A DNA stretch of 64,000 nucleotides, taken from NCBI RefSeq assembly GCF_019041915.1, contig NZ_JAHPYF010000001.1:434001-498000 (forward strand). The letters run 5' to 3'. The notes below the pieces were generated by a model. The model was given only the letters and a program-made list of their open reading frames with translations. It was not told the origin of the DNA and searched no databases. Source of the DNA: Collinsella sp. MSK.8.10. GTDB taxonomy: Bacteria; Actinomycetota; Coriobacteriia; Coriobacteriales; Coriobacteriaceae. Shown here piece after piece: positions 20,396 through 29,548 of the stretch (position 1 is its first letter; every line of letters begins with the position of its first letter). The position numbers and the translations under genes are program-made.

Positions 20396-21333
20396 TAGAG
20401 GGCACCGAAGAGAATGGCATAGGTAGTGGATTCGCCGAGCTTGAGCTCGTCGCCGGGATTGAGTTGGGCGGAACGGCCGGGCTCGACCTGAATGCAGACG
20501 CGCGTGGCCCCGTTTACCACCACGGTTCCGTTGGTGGACGACAAGTCCTCGACGTGCCAGATATTTTGAGCATCGCACCAGATATGGGCATGGCGGGCCG
20601 AGACATCGTCGCCGACGTCGGTAATATCGCCCTCACCAGTGGCCAGCGCGCCAATCTCAACACCCTGCTCACTCGGCTGAATCCAGCGCGGGGCGCTCAC
20701 GACAAAACTGTTTTGCACGCGCAGCAAGCCCAAGGGGTGCGCCGGGGCGGGTTCGCGTTCGCCCGCAGTCAGCGACATGCCAAGCGAACGCGGCGTGGAT
20801 GTGCCTCCGCCACAGGTCGCGTGTGCGTAGTCGATGGCATAGTTCACCGAGGACCGCACATCCGCCGAACAACCGACGGCGACAAACAGCACCAGCACGG
20901 CCTCGGCGCGCTCGGCGGGCATGAGTTCCGCCGCCTGGGACAGGCGATCGAGCGCGTTGCGATAGAGATTCGTGTCCTGGTGGCATTCTTCGAGCGCGTG
21001 TACCATCGGTTCACCTGCAGGACCGCACACCATATTGATCACAGCCGTGGAGTCCATGGGATTGCGCTGGCGCAGGGCCAGTTGCGACATAATACGCGCA
21101 GCCGAGGTACCGTATTCGGCAAAGTAGCGCTGCTGAAGCGTGCCGACCGGCGCGCGAACGATAAAGCGGGAAACCCAAGAGCGATCGGCGGCTCGGCTCT
21201 GCGGGCTGCGGCCGTCGGCGAGCGGACGGGACGAAAGCACCAAGCCGCACAGCTCGATATGGCTCAGATGCGCCGCGCGCTTAAAGATGTCAAACATGGC
21301 CCCGCATGGGGTGAGCTCAACTTGAGATGCCAT
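20395..21333 (-). CDS. FHA-domain protein next to a kinase
   Basis: A 312-residue protein. The last 90 residues look like a forkhead-associated domain, which reads phosphothreonine: SARHAHIWCD then HVEDLSSTNGTVVVNG. The first 200 residues are Ala/Arg-rich and match nothing I recognise; they have several Cys and LVLFVAVGCSADVR. It lies 3 nt downstream of a Ser/Thr kinase-like gene, so it is probably a phosphorylation-dependent partner of that kinase. No export signal is seen. Confidence 0.7.
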   Translation of the reverse strand: MASQVELTPCGAMFDIFKRAAHLSHIELCGLVLSSRPLADGRSPQSRAADRSWVSRFIVRAPVGTLQQRYFAEYGTSAARIMSQLALRQRNPMDSTAVINMVCGPAGEPMVHALEECHQDTNLYRNALDRLSQAAELMPAERAEAVLVLFVAVGCSADVRSSVNYAIDYAHATCGGGTSTPRSLGMSLTAGEREPAPAHPLGLLRVQNSFVVSAPRWIQPSEQGVEIGALATGEGDITDVGDDVSARHAHIWCDAQNIWHVEDLSSTNGTVVVNGATRVCIQVEPGRSAQLNPGDELKLGESTTYAILFGAL

Positions 21334-21336
21334 GAC

Positions 21337-23181
21337 CTAGGCCTCCTTGGTCGTAGAAATAGAATCGGACGATACTTCGACAGGTCCGCCAAAAGTACGG
21401 GCAGCTGCGGCTCCACCGGCAAGCGGAGTCGCCATCTGGGCTTTTGTGCGTCGCGGTGCCGAAACGGGAAGTTCAAAGGCAAAGCCCATCGCAAGCAAAA
21501 ACCACGTAAGCGTATAGGTTGCAACCAGAGCGGCAACAAGGCCGCCCATCACGGCGCGTTGGGAAAATACGCTACATGCAGCCACAACCAACACCGGAAC
21601 CTCGCAGGCAGAAAGCGCAAGCACACCCTGCAGGAAGCCCGAGCGCCGATCACGTGCAAGTGCCCCCGCGGCAACGCCGGCTATGCCTGGCAGCGCCAAC
21701 GCCAGTGCGGCAATAATACCCGGTAGCGACCCAGACCACACGAGCGATCCCAAAGTCGCCGTCACGCGAGCGCCCGACGCCAGCAGCGTGGCCGAAACCA
21801 CGACCACAGCCCAAACCACGCCACAGACGACCGTCGCGCCGACCATCAGCGCGCGACGAACCGCGCGGCCGGACGCATCCATGGGGCACGGCGTGAGCGG
21901 CTCGCCGCGGAGCGAACGACCGACATTTTGCGTATAGTGGTCACAAAACGCCGAGAGCGCCGCCTCGACCGCCGCCGGCTCGGGACGATCTTTTTGATGG
22001 CTGGACAGACAGGCCATCACCACGTCGAACAGCTGGGCATCGACAAACGCCAGTGCATCGCGTAGCTCTTCGGAATCCGGCTCAAGCCCCAGCTGCTGGG
22101 CCTGCTCGGCCGCGGCGAGCGCCACATCGGGCTCACGACGAAGCAGCTGAGTCAAATCACAACCGGGCGCATGGACACCAATGGGATAGTCGGGGCGCGT
22201 GTCCATCTTGAGACGATAGGGGCTGGCGATGTCGCGCGTCTTTTTGCGCGAACACGAGGTGCCCGAAGTGCCCGGCGCGGCTTCGTATGGCGCGACGCCG
22301 GCAATGAGCTCGTAAACCGTGCTTGCCGCGGCATAGACGTCGATCGCCGGCGACATACGCAAAGCGCGCAGGTCGGGAATATCGTCGGTGAGCATCTCGG
22401 GCGGGGCATAGGCAACCGTCGCGCGACGCAGCGTGGCATAACGCTCCGTAAACGACGCCTTGCCGCCGGTACCGGCCACGGCCGACGCAGGCTCGAGCGC
22501 CAGCGACGAGCCAAAGTCGATCAGGCACAGGTCAAAGGTGCCCTCGGCAAGCTGCCGGTCAAGCGGCAGGCGCGCCGTACGCACCATAATATTAGCGGGC
22601 GAGATATCGCGATGGACAAAGCCCTCGCCCACCAGGCTCATACGGCAGAGCAGATCGAACAGGTCGCGACCCAGACGCGCCGCCACAAGCGGCGACAGGC
22701 GTCCGGCATCGTCCACGGCGAGTCGCGAACGCAAGCGGGCAAGCGTCTCGCCCTCGACCCATTCCATGACAATTGCAGGCACACCGTCGACCTCGCCCCA
22801 GCCATAGAGGCAGGGAAAGCCCTTAAGGCCCGAAAGGGCGCGATGGCATTCGTATTCCTCGCGAAACGCCGCCTTGAACTTGGCGACCAGCGCCTCGTGA
22901 GCGGCATCGTCGTCAAACTCATCGCGCGCCGGCAAGATGAGCTGCTTGAGCGCCACGGCCTCGCCTTGGGCGTTGACGGCACGCGTCACGCGGCCGATAC
23001 CGCCACGGCGCATGGTGGCATCGTCGGCAAACAACATCGTAAAACGACGCAGATAGGCAGGCAGTTCGTCCTGACCGAGCGCAATGGCCGGCTCAAACCC
23101 GTCGACACGCGCCAGGCGCAGGCCGACCATCGGATCGCGACCGAGCGATTGTGGTGTGGTGGATGCAAGATCGGTCATCAT
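21337..23181 (-). CDS. Membrane Ser/Thr protein kinase-like protein
   Basis: A 614-residue protein with an N-terminal Hanks-type kinase domain (about 40-400) and about five C-terminal membrane segments. Visible kinase motifs are a glycine loop GGIGRVTRA, the Lys in VALKQL, the catalytic loop HRDISPANIM, the metal-binding DFGSS and APPEM. All key catalytic residues are present, so it should be active. The FHA gene follows by 3 nt and the exported Ser/Gly-rich gene precedes it with a 4-nt overlap. The target is unknown. Confidence 0.82.
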   Translation of the reverse strand: MMTDLASTTPQSLGRDPMVGLRLARVDGFEPAIALGQDELPAYLRRFTMLFADDATMRRGGIGRVTRAVNAQGEAVALKQLILPARDEFDDDAAHEALVAKFKAAFREEYECHRALSGLKGFPCLYGWGEVDGVPAIVMEWVEGETLARLRSRLAVDDAGRLSPLVAARLGRDLFDLLCRMSLVGEGFVHRDISPANIMVRTARLPLDRQLAEGTFDLCLIDFGSSLALEPASAVAGTGGKASFTERYATLRRATVAYAPPEMLTDDIPDLRALRMSPAIDVYAAASTVYELIAGVAPYEAAPGTSGTSCSRKKTRDIASPYRLKMDTRPDYPIGVHAPGCDLTQLLRREPDVALAAAEQAQQLGLEPDSEELRDALAFVDAQLFDVVMACLSSHQKDRPEPAAVEAALSAFCDHYTQNVGRSLRGEPLTPCPMDASGRAVRRALMVGATVVCGVVWAVVVVSATLLASGARVTATLGSLVWSGSLPGIIAALALALPGIAGVAAGALARDRRSGFLQGVLALSACEVPVLVVAACSVFSQRAVMGGLVAALVATYTLTWFLLAMGFAFELPVSAPRRTKAQMATPLAGGAAAARTFGGPVEVSSDSISTTKEA

Positions 23182-24083
23182 AGGGCAAGCGCCGCCACGT
23201 TATTGTTGAAGTTACCGAGCGCGACGTCATCATCGCCGTAATGGCCGACCCATTGACATAGGTTGGTGTAACAGCCCCACAGATTGGCATACTGCTGATA
23301 CCACTTTGACCGGGGCGAGAATGTCTGACGACCGAACTCGGCTCGAATGACAAACATCTCCCCGACCAGGCTGTCGCACGGCCTAGGATCTCCCGTAGAG
23401 TTATAGGTCGAGACCACATCATTGGCACGAGAAACATAGCCGTCGAGCATGTTGTACTTGGTCACAAGCCAACTGTGAATGCTCTCTTCCTCAGCAGCGG
23501 AAAGGCCGCCGGAGTTTGCATCGTTGTCAGTGTTGCCGCCCGTCGAGCCGCCGTTTCCAGGCCCTCCGGTAGAGGAACCCGACCCAGAGCCGCCGCCCGA
23601 ACTCGATGAATCCGAGCCGGAGCCAGAAGTATCCGAGCTACCGGGCTTTCCGGACTGCTGGGCGTCCTGCTCCTTTTGCTGCTCGACCTTATTCACCGTT
23701 GCCGCCACGCTATTGTTGGACAATCGATCGATGATCTTGGTGTTGGTGAGCACGATGGTTTTGCCATTGGCAAGCGTGACTTCGTTGTCCGGGGCCTCGG
23801 CGCCGTCCGCATCGTCGGTGCCAAACACAATATGCCCGACCACACTTGCCCAAGCATATCCAGTCGTGGTGCCCAGATCGCTTTTGACCTCATGCCCCAC
23901 GCGCGGTTCGCGTGCGGCATGCGCCTGCATCATGGACGGCACGGTCATGCCATAGGCAGAAACGCCAGCTATGACCAGCACCAGCGAGCACGATAGCAGT
24001 GCGTACGCCCGCGGCGCCAAGCCCAGTCGGCGTCGTATGCGCACCGCGGCGCCGCGCTTTGTCTGAGTGCCACCGGGCCGCAT
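23178..24083 (-). CDS. Exported Ser/Gly-rich membrane-anchored protein of unknown function
   Basis: A 301-residue protein. A basic N-terminus is followed by one membrane segment or signal anchor (YALLSCSLVLVIAGVSAYGM, about 28-47). An extracytoplasmic region contains TLANGKTIVLTNTK, then a 50-residue Ser/Gly linker (about 150-200) and a C-terminal domain with four Cys. The chosen ATG at 24083 has GGAGGAG directly upstream; the earlier ATG at 24140 has none. It overlaps the kinase gene by 4 nt and completes a three-gene operon with kinase and FHA protein. No family is recognised. Confidence 0.65.
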   Translation of the reverse strand: MRPGGTQTKRGAAVRIRRRLGLAPRAYALLSCSLVLVIAGVSAYGMTVPSMMQAHAAREPRVGHEVKSDLGTTTGYAWASVVGHIVFGTDDADGAEAPDNEVTLANGKTIVLTNTKIIDRLSNNSVAATVNKVEQQKEQDAQQSGKPGSSDTSGSGSDSSSSGGGSGSGSSTGGPGNGGSTGGNTDNDANSGGLSAAEEESIHSWLVTKYNMLDGYVSRANDVVSTYNSTGDPRPCDSLVGEMFVIRAEFGRQTFSPRSKWYQQYANLWGCYTNLCQWVGHYGDDDVALGNFNNNVAALAL

Positions 24084-24165
24084 GCGTTCTCCTCCAACAA
24101 AAACACGCCGCTCGGGAGCGGCGCATTCATTCGAATCCATATTTGAGTGTATCAGCGAACCAAAA

Positions 24166-24253
24166 AGGTTGCGCAACGAATGGACAAATTAAGGATGCGA
24201 GCGGAAGCGTCCATGCGATAAGCGGATACGAAGCATCTTTGTTGCACAACAAA
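24166..24253. promoter_or_regulatory. Two palindromic TTG-CAA sites upstream of the Ser/Gly-rich gene
   Basis: GTTGCGCAAC (24168-24177) is a perfect palindrome. TTTGTTG-CA-CAACAAA (24238-24253) has 7-bp arms. The same core in TGTTGCGCAACA occurs at 1002-1013 upstream of the Rrf2 gene. Such palindromes resemble binding sites of LacI-type repressors, but no regulator can be assigned. Confidence 0.3.
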
Positions 24254-24328
24254 CTCACAGTCGCACGGGGAAATTATGACTACCCCGTGCGTCGCGAGGA
24301 AAACATACGGCAGGAGCAGGCTCGCCAC

Positions 24329-24925
24329 CTAAATCGCGCGGCGGGCCTCGATGGCGCGGCCAAGCGTAAGCTCGTCGGCATACTCCAAGTCGCCGCCCAC
24401 GGGAAGGCCGCTTGCCAGACGCGACACCTCGACGCCCAACGGCTTGATGGTACGGGCCAGATAGCTCGCCGTGGTCTCGCCCTCAATATTGGGGTTGGTG
24501 GCGATGATGACCTCGTGGATGTCCTCGTGGCCCAAGCGTGCCAGCAGCTCTCGAATGTGCAGCTGCTCGGGGCCAATCTTGTCCATGGGACTGATCACGC
24601 CGCCCAATACGTGGTAGAGGCCGTGGTAGCTGCCCGTGCGCTCGATCGCCTGGACATCGCGCGGCTCGCCCACCACGCAAATGCGAGTGGTATCGCGCAT
24701 CGGGTCCTGGCAGATGGAGCACTCGTCGGCCGTGGCGTAGTTAAAGCAGCGGCTGCAAAAGTGGACCTCCTGCTTGACCTCCAGGATGGCCTCGGCCAGG
24801 CGGCGCGCCTCCTCGGCGTCGGCCTCCAACAGGTAATAGGCGATGCGCTGGGCCGACTTGGGACCAATGCCCGGCAGACGGCCCAGCTCATCGAGCAGTT
24901 TTTGCAGACTGTGGTTGGCACTCAT
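24329..24925 (-). CDS. recR: Recombination protein RecR
   Basis: A 198-residue protein of the RecFOR recombinational repair pathway, which helps load RecA on gapped DNA. All family parts are visible: the N-terminal helix-hairpin-helix [20 protein letters not shown], a four-cysteine zinc site [16 protein letters not shown] and the Toprim domain starting [14 protein letters not shown], with [19 protein letters not shown] and the [14 protein letters not shown] stretch. Length is standard. It lies 13 nt downstream of the EbfC/YbaB gene, a pairing conserved in many bacteria. Confidence 0.97.
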   Translation of the reverse strand: MSANHSLQKLLDELGRLPGIGPKSAQRIAYYLLEADAEEARRLAEAILEVKQEVHFCSRCFNYATADECSICQDPMRDTTRICVVGEPRDVQAIERTGSYHGLYHVLGGVISPMDKIGPEQLHIRELLARLGHEDIHEVIIATNPNIEGETTASYLARTIKPLGVEVSRLASGLPVGGDLEYADELTLGRAIEARRAI

Positions 24926-24938
24926 ATATATGCGTGTC

Positions 24939-25259
24939 TTAGAACGGCATGCCCGGGATGTTGAGGCCGCCGGTGATGGCGCCCATCTGCTTGTTGGCGA
25001 GCTCGTTGACGCCGCGGACGGCCTCGTTGACGGCAGCCATGATCATATCCTGCAGCATATCGACGTCCTCGGGATCGAGCGCATCGGGATCGATGGTGAG
25101 GTTGACGAGCTCCATCTCGCCGTTAACGGTCACCTTGACCATGCCGCCGCCGGCAGAGGCGTCGACGGTCTGGGACTTGAGGTTCTCCTGCGCGGCGGCA
25201 AGCTGCTCCTGCATCTTGCGAGCCTGCTTCATCATCTGCTGCATGTTCATACCGGCCAT
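24939..25259 (-). CDS. ebfC: YbaB/EbfC family nucleoid-associated protein
   Basis: A 106-residue DNA-binding protein. It starts with a Met/Gln-rich helix ([20 protein letters not shown]) and continues with the conserved [19 protein letters not shown] and [15 protein letters not shown], the signature of YbaB proteins. These dimers bind DNA with little sequence preference and are usually encoded directly before recR, as here. Confidence 0.93.
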   Translation of the reverse strand: MAGMNMQQMMKQARKMQEQLAAAQENLKSQTVDASAGGGMVKVTVNGEMELVNLTIDPDALDPEDVDMLQDMIMAAVNEAVRGVNELANKQMGAITGGLNIPGMPF

Positions 25260-25421
25260 GATGGCTCCTTTACGTGCGGCCGCACGCCGAGCTGCAAGGG
25301 CAGCCGGAGCACGGCGGGACTTTCAAACTCAAAAATCGTACCACGGCGCGAGGCCAGCGAGCGGGGCGGACGTGTTACCTCAGTCGATATACATGTCCTG
25401 GAGCGCAAGCCGCACCCATAG

Positions 25422-25456
25422 ATTATGCAAAGTTGAATAATTCGCATCTGCATAAT
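25422..25456. promoter_or_regulatory. Inverted repeat ATTATGCA-N19-TGCATAAT
   Basis: Two 8-bp arms lie at 25422-25429 and 25449-25456 in the 340-nt gap 25260-25599 between ebfC and the plus-strand membrane gene. The gap is otherwise without genes and is AT-richer in the middle. The repeat could be an operator or part of divergent promoters. Confidence 0.3.
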
Positions 25457-25559
25457 ATTTAAAGCTAAATCTTGTAGAGCCGGAATCCGACATTTAATGC
25501 GTACCACTAAATGGCTAAATGCCGAGCCACTACTCGAGGCGGCGCTCATGACGGCGAGG

Positions 25560-25565
25560 TATAAT
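25560..25565 (+). promoter_or_regulatory. Consensus -10 box TATAAT
   Basis: A perfect TATAAT stands 34 nt upstream of the start codon of the gene at 25600. No good -35 hexamer is visible at 16-18 nt upstream, so an activator may be needed. Confidence 0.4.
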
Positions 25566-25599
25566 TTGATTGCCATAGATAGTAATTTGGAGGTGCCCC

Positions 25600-26073
25600 A
25601 TGAATGCCCCCAACGCGCTCCAAAACATCCGCTCAAAACACCCCGTTGCATATGTGGTTCTCTATCTCTTTGTCGGCTGGGCATTGCTGGTTGTCATCAC
25701 CCATGCCATAGCTTTTGGAGCAGAACTGCTGATAGCCAGCTCGGACCAGCCCGTCGTCAAATGGGAGACGACCGATGAGTGCACCGACGGAACCCGAACC
25801 GTCTACTACAACAGCCCGTCCCTCTATCAAGAGTTCAAGGTCAAGATAAAGGACTTCAAGATTGTCGATGCCGAGCTAGGCGTTTATTTGGCAATCGGAG
25901 CAACCATTAACGCCGAGCAAGTCGAGTACACGGACAGCCATGCGACGTATCGTATCGACCTCAGCATCCTAGGCCGACCGTCACGCACCTGTCTGCTCAA
26001 ATGCGACATACGCGGCACCACGTTGCACATGTCCGAAATACAGATGCGCCCGGGCAAAGAGATCTCTTCTTGA
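25600..26073 (+). CDS. Small membrane protein of unknown function
   Basis: A 157-residue protein with one hydrophobic segment (VAYVVLYLFVGWALLVVITHAIAF, about 16-39) and a C-terminal domain with three Cys. The start has GGAGG at good spacing. It reads toward dnaX, leaving 21 nt between their ends. Its codon use looks less GC-extreme than its neighbours (by eye). No family is recognised. Confidence 0.6.
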   Translation: MNAPNALQNIRSKHPVAYVVLYLFVGWALLVVITHAIAFGAELLIASSDQPVVKWETTDECTDGTRTVYYNSPSLYQEFKVKIKDFKIVDAELGVYLAIGATINAEQVEYTDSHATYRIDLSILGRPSRTCLLKCDIRGTTLHMSEIQMRPGKEISS

Positions 26074-26094
26074 GCAGCATACCCGCCCGCACGG

Positions 26095-28572
26095 TTACTC
26101 CACCGGCTTGAAGATGGTGGACTGACCGAAGACGCTGCGGATGAGGGCCTTGGCCTCGTCCTCGGTCTGCGGGATGCTCGGGGCTGCGCCCTGATGGCCG
26201 AAGGGGCTGCCAGCACCGGGATTGGATTCCCAGGGAGCGGCGGGGACGTCGTCGTTTGCAGAGGCTGCGGGTGCCACAGCAGCGGCCTTGGTCGCGGACG
26301 CCGCACCCGGCACGTCGAACGGGGGCAGATTGTCCCCGCCGGCATCGGCAGCAAAACCACCGACCATAGCATCGTCGTAGGGCACCTGCTCGGATTCCCA
26401 TGGCGCAGCCTGCGCAGGCGGCTGAGCCATGGGGACGGACGCGCGCTCGGGCGCTCGGGGCGCGGGCTCGGTCGGGAGCTTGCCCGTGGCAGGAGCACCG
26501 GCAGGGTTGTCGGAGCGCAGCCAAGGGGCCTTGGCCAGGTCGGATGACTTGGGCGCAGGCGCGGCAGCGGACTTGGGCGCGGGGATCGGAGCAGCCGGTT
26601 TGGGCGCAGCGGGTTCAGGCGCCGACGGGGTCGGTGCCGCTACCGGCGCCGCTTTTGGCTGCGTCGCGCTGGCGCTCGAGGATGCAGGGGGCACCGAGGA
26701 CACGGGTTGCGGGTCCGCAGATACCGCAGCCCGTGCAGATGGAGAATGCTCCTCATGTTGAGGAGCCGGCGTGCCACCCCCATCCAGGACATAGTCGACG
26801 GTACGACGACCGAAGACCGCGCAGACCGTCGGCAGGACCACCGACTGCGTATCGGCGCGACCGAGCATCTTGATGGCAAAAGTCGAACCCGCGGGGAACG
26901 AGACCGTGAGCTTGGAGCCGTCGTCGGCCGTGGCGCGGGCGTTGAGCAAAAGCCCTGCGTAGGAGGCCTGACGAGCCTTGACGCGCTCGACGACCTCGGC
27001 CCATTTGCGCTGGAGCTCGCCGGCGTCCTCAACCGCGGGGGTCTCGGCAGCACCGGCGGTGGCAACCTGGGCGGCGTTGTTGGGCTTGGACACCGACACG
27101 GTCGATGCAGCAGGCGCGGAAGCCGGAGCCGCAACGGGCTGAGGTGCAGGCGTTACAGGTCTGGGCGCCGGCGCAGGAGCCGCGGACTTGGTCGCAGGCT
27201 GGGCAGCCGGAACAGCAGCGCCGCGGTCCCAAGGCATACCGCCCTGGCGCGCGGACGTAGCAGCGGGGGCAGCGGATGCCGCCGGAGCGGCAGCACGAGC
27301 GCCCGAAATGAGCGTCGGCTGTTGGGCAGCAGCGGGTACGGATGCTGCAGGCGCGGCGGCCTGAGCAGCAGCCACGCTCGCCGGCACGGCGCCGTTGGCA
27401 ATCATGGCCTCCAGGCGTGCCACGCGCTCGGCCAATGCCTCAATCGTTAAATCGGCCTCGGGACGCGCCAGACGCGTGCAGGCAATCTCGAGCACCAGGC
27501 GCACGTCGCTCGCGCCCCTCATCTCCAGTGCGGCATCGTCGAGCACCGTCAGCACGCGGGCCAGGCGGTCGGCAGGATGCTCGCCAAAGGCAGCGGCCTC
27601 GGCAGCAAGCGCCTCGGCCTGCTCGGAGCCGCCCTCAAACAGCTCGGCACGGGCACCGGCAACGCAGGCAACGTACACGTCGCGCACATGCGCCACCAGG
27701 TCGCGCGTCAGCTCCAGCAGGTCATTGCCCTCCTCGACCTGCGCACGGATCAGTCCATAGAGCTCGGCAACATCGCGATCGGCAATGGCGCGGGAAAACT
27801 CGCCCAGGATCTGGTCCGAAACCTCGCCCAAAAGCGAGCGGGCGTCGTCCGCATGCACAGAACCGTTGCCAAAGACGCTCAGCTGCTCCAGCGTGGAAAG
27901 CGCGTCGCGCATACCGCCCTTGGCATGGCGCGCCACAATGGCGAGTGCCTCGTCGTCGTAATCGAAGCCCTCCTGCTCGCACACGTAAGACAGGCGATGC
28001 TCGATATCCTCGTTGCCGATGCGGTGGAAATCGAAGCGCTGGCAGCGTGAGAGAATGGTCTCCAGAATCTTTTGCGGGTCGGTGGTGCACAACACAAAGA
28101 TCACGTGTGCCGGCGGCTCCTCGAGCGTCTTGAGCAGCGCGTTAAACGCCGCCGTTGTGAGCATGTGGACCTCGTCGATGATATAAATCTTGTACTTGCC
28201 GCGCACCGGGGCAAAGTTGACGGAGTTGATGATTTCCTCGCGCACATTGTCCACGCCCGTGCGGGAGGCGGCATCGAGCTCGTAGACATCCGGGTGGTTG
28301 CCCTCGGCAATGAGCTCGCACTCCTCGCAAGTACCGTCGGGCATGCAGCCGCTTGCACCCTCGGCGCGCGCTGCCTCGGCATTACGGCACAGCAGCGCCT
28401 TGGCCAGAATGCGCGCCATGGTGGTCTTGCCCGTGCCGCGCGGTCCGCAGAACAGGTACGCGTGGGACAGGCGTCCCTCGGTGATGGCGTGCTCGAGCGT
28501 CGAGACGATATGCTGCTGGCCCACCACGGATTCGAAGGTGAGCGGGCGATACTTTCGGTACAACGATTCCAT
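26095..28572 (-). CDS. dnaX: DNA polymerase III subunits gamma and tau
   Basis: An 825-residue clamp-loader ATPase of the replisome. It opens MESLYRKYRPLTFESVVGQ, has Walker A GPRGTGKTT near residue 43, a four-Cys zinc module spread over CRNAEAARAEG, CMPDGTCEEC, Walker B IIDEVHML and sensor 1 LCTTDPQKILETILSRCQ. From about residue 390 the chain becomes very Ala/Pro-rich and probably flexible, with a folded patch around 600-680 that may bind the polymerase. The ATG at 28572 follows GGGGGA. A separate short gamma form is not evident. Confidence 0.95.
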   Translation of the reverse strand: MESLYRKYRPLTFESVVGQQHIVSTLEHAITEGRLSHAYLFCGPRGTGKTTMARILAKALLCRNAEAARAEGASGCMPDGTCEECELIAEGNHPDVYELDAASRTGVDNVREEIINSVNFAPVRGKYKIYIIDEVHMLTTAAFNALLKTLEEPPAHVIFVLCTTDPQKILETILSRCQRFDFHRIGNEDIEHRLSYVCEQEGFDYDDEALAIVARHAKGGMRDALSTLEQLSVFGNGSVHADDARSLLGEVSDQILGEFSRAIADRDVAELYGLIRAQVEEGNDLLELTRDLVAHVRDVYVACVAGARAELFEGGSEQAEALAAEAAAFGEHPADRLARVLTVLDDAALEMRGASDVRLVLEIACTRLARPEADLTIEALAERVARLEAMIANGAVPASVAAAQAAAPAASVPAAAQQPTLISGARAAAPAASAAPAATSARQGGMPWDRGAAVPAAQPATKSAAPAPAPRPVTPAPQPVAAPASAPAASTVSVSKPNNAAQVATAGAAETPAVEDAGELQRKWAEVVERVKARQASYAGLLLNARATADDGSKLTVSFPAGSTFAIKMLGRADTQSVVLPTVCAVFGRRTVDYVLDGGGTPAPQHEEHSPSARAAVSADPQPVSSVPPASSSASATQPKAAPVAAPTPSAPEPAAPKPAAPIPAPKSAAAPAPKSSDLAKAPWLRSDNPAGAPATGKLPTEPAPRAPERASVPMAQPPAQAAPWESEQVPYDDAMVGGFAADAGGDNLPPFDVPGAASATKAAAVAPAASANDDVPAAPWESNPGAGSPFGHQGAAPSIPQTEDEAKALIRSVFGQSTIFKPVE

Positions 28573-28687
28573 GGGTGCTCCCCCGGGTATACTGAGTCTT
28601 GTTGCCGCGACGGCCATGCGGTCGCACGGCATACTGCATTCATAATAACCCGTACGGCGAGCCCGCCGCGATAGGAGTCCAAAGAGC

Positions 28688-29404
28688 ATGGCAGACGCAG
28701 AGAGCAACCTCGTTCCCTCCGAAGCAGCCGACCAGGTCGAGGTCGCGCTCGAGGAGCAGGCCGCAGCCGATGACGGCATCCTGTACCTCAACGAGTACCA
28801 GTACGAAAACGACCTGGTCACCGACTTCGCCCGCCTGGTCGCCTCGCCCAGGCGTCGCGGCTCGCTGTATGTCGCCGCGGCAATTGCCGCGCTCATCGGC
28901 ATCGGCATGCTGGTGGCCGGCGGCAACTGGATCAAGTTTGGCGTCGTGTTGATCGTGTTCGGCGCCTTTTTGGCCTGGTGGAGCAAAAACCTGCACCACA
29001 CCCTCGCCCGCGACTTTATCGATTCCGTCGAGGCCGACGAGTCCATGGGTGGCCGCTATCGCCGCGTCGCCGCCAACGAGGACGGCCTGATGGTTTGGGG
29101 CAAGAGCGGCAAGTCGCAGTTTTTCCCGTTTGAGAAGCTCGACCACGTGCTCGACGGCGAGCGCATCTTTGTGGCCATGTTCGCCGACCAGGGCGTGACG
29201 ATCCCTAAGGAAACCTTTATTCGCGGCGATGCCGAGCAGTTTGGCACCTTCCTTAAGGCGCGCATCAACAAAAAACTCCGCATCGAGACCAAGCGCAAGA
29301 AGATGAAGGCTGAAAAGGCCGCCGCCGAGGCCAAGCAGGGCGACAAGCCCCAGGAGACCAAGGGCAAGCAGCGCAAGCAGAAGAAGAACAAGAATAAGCG
29401 CTAA
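28688..29404 (+). CDS. YcxB-like membrane protein
   Basis: A 238-residue protein with an acidic N-terminus, two adjacent hydrophobic segments (about 59-78 and 80-98) and a C-terminal cytoplasmic domain containing FFPFEKLDHVLDGERIFVAMF and IPKETF, as in YcxB-type proteins. It ends in about 45 residues rich in Lys and Glu. The role of this family is unknown. The start at 28688 has AGGAG upstream; the gene diverges from dnaX with 115 nt between them. Confidence 0.65.
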   Translation: MADAESNLVPSEAADQVEVALEEQAAADDGILYLNEYQYENDLVTDFARLVASPRRRGSLYVAAAIAALIGIGMLVAGGNWIKFGVVLIVFGAFLAWWSKNLHHTLARDFIDSVEADESMGGRYRRVAANEDGLMVWGKSGKSQFFPFEKLDHVLDGERIFVAMFADQGVTIPKETFIRGDAEQFGTFLKARINKKLRIETKRKKMKAEKAAAEAKQGDKPQETKGKQRKQKKNKNKR

Positions 29405-29459
29405 GGCCAAGACAGACAGGCAGCCTCGCATCCCGTTATCCTCGCCATCCGCCCGAGCG

Positions 29460-29468
29460 TGCTACACT
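29460..29468 (+). promoter_or_regulatory. Extended -10 promoter of the cell-wall kinase operon
   Basis: TGCTACACT carries the TGn extension and a good -10 (TACACT). It lies 80 nt upstream of the first kinase start. No clear -35 is seen, as is common for extended -10 promoters. Confidence 0.4.
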
Positions 29469-29548
29469 AGCAGCATCTATGCCACCGCGAATGGCTCGGC
29501 CCCGCGCCCGCCGCTCGCAAACGAACTTTAAACGCACGAGGGTTGGCC

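Noticed and set aside
26095..28572. Programmed frameshift making a short gamma form of DnaX
   Set aside because: No clear A AAA AAG-type slippery site with a following stop was found at the end of the ATPase part.
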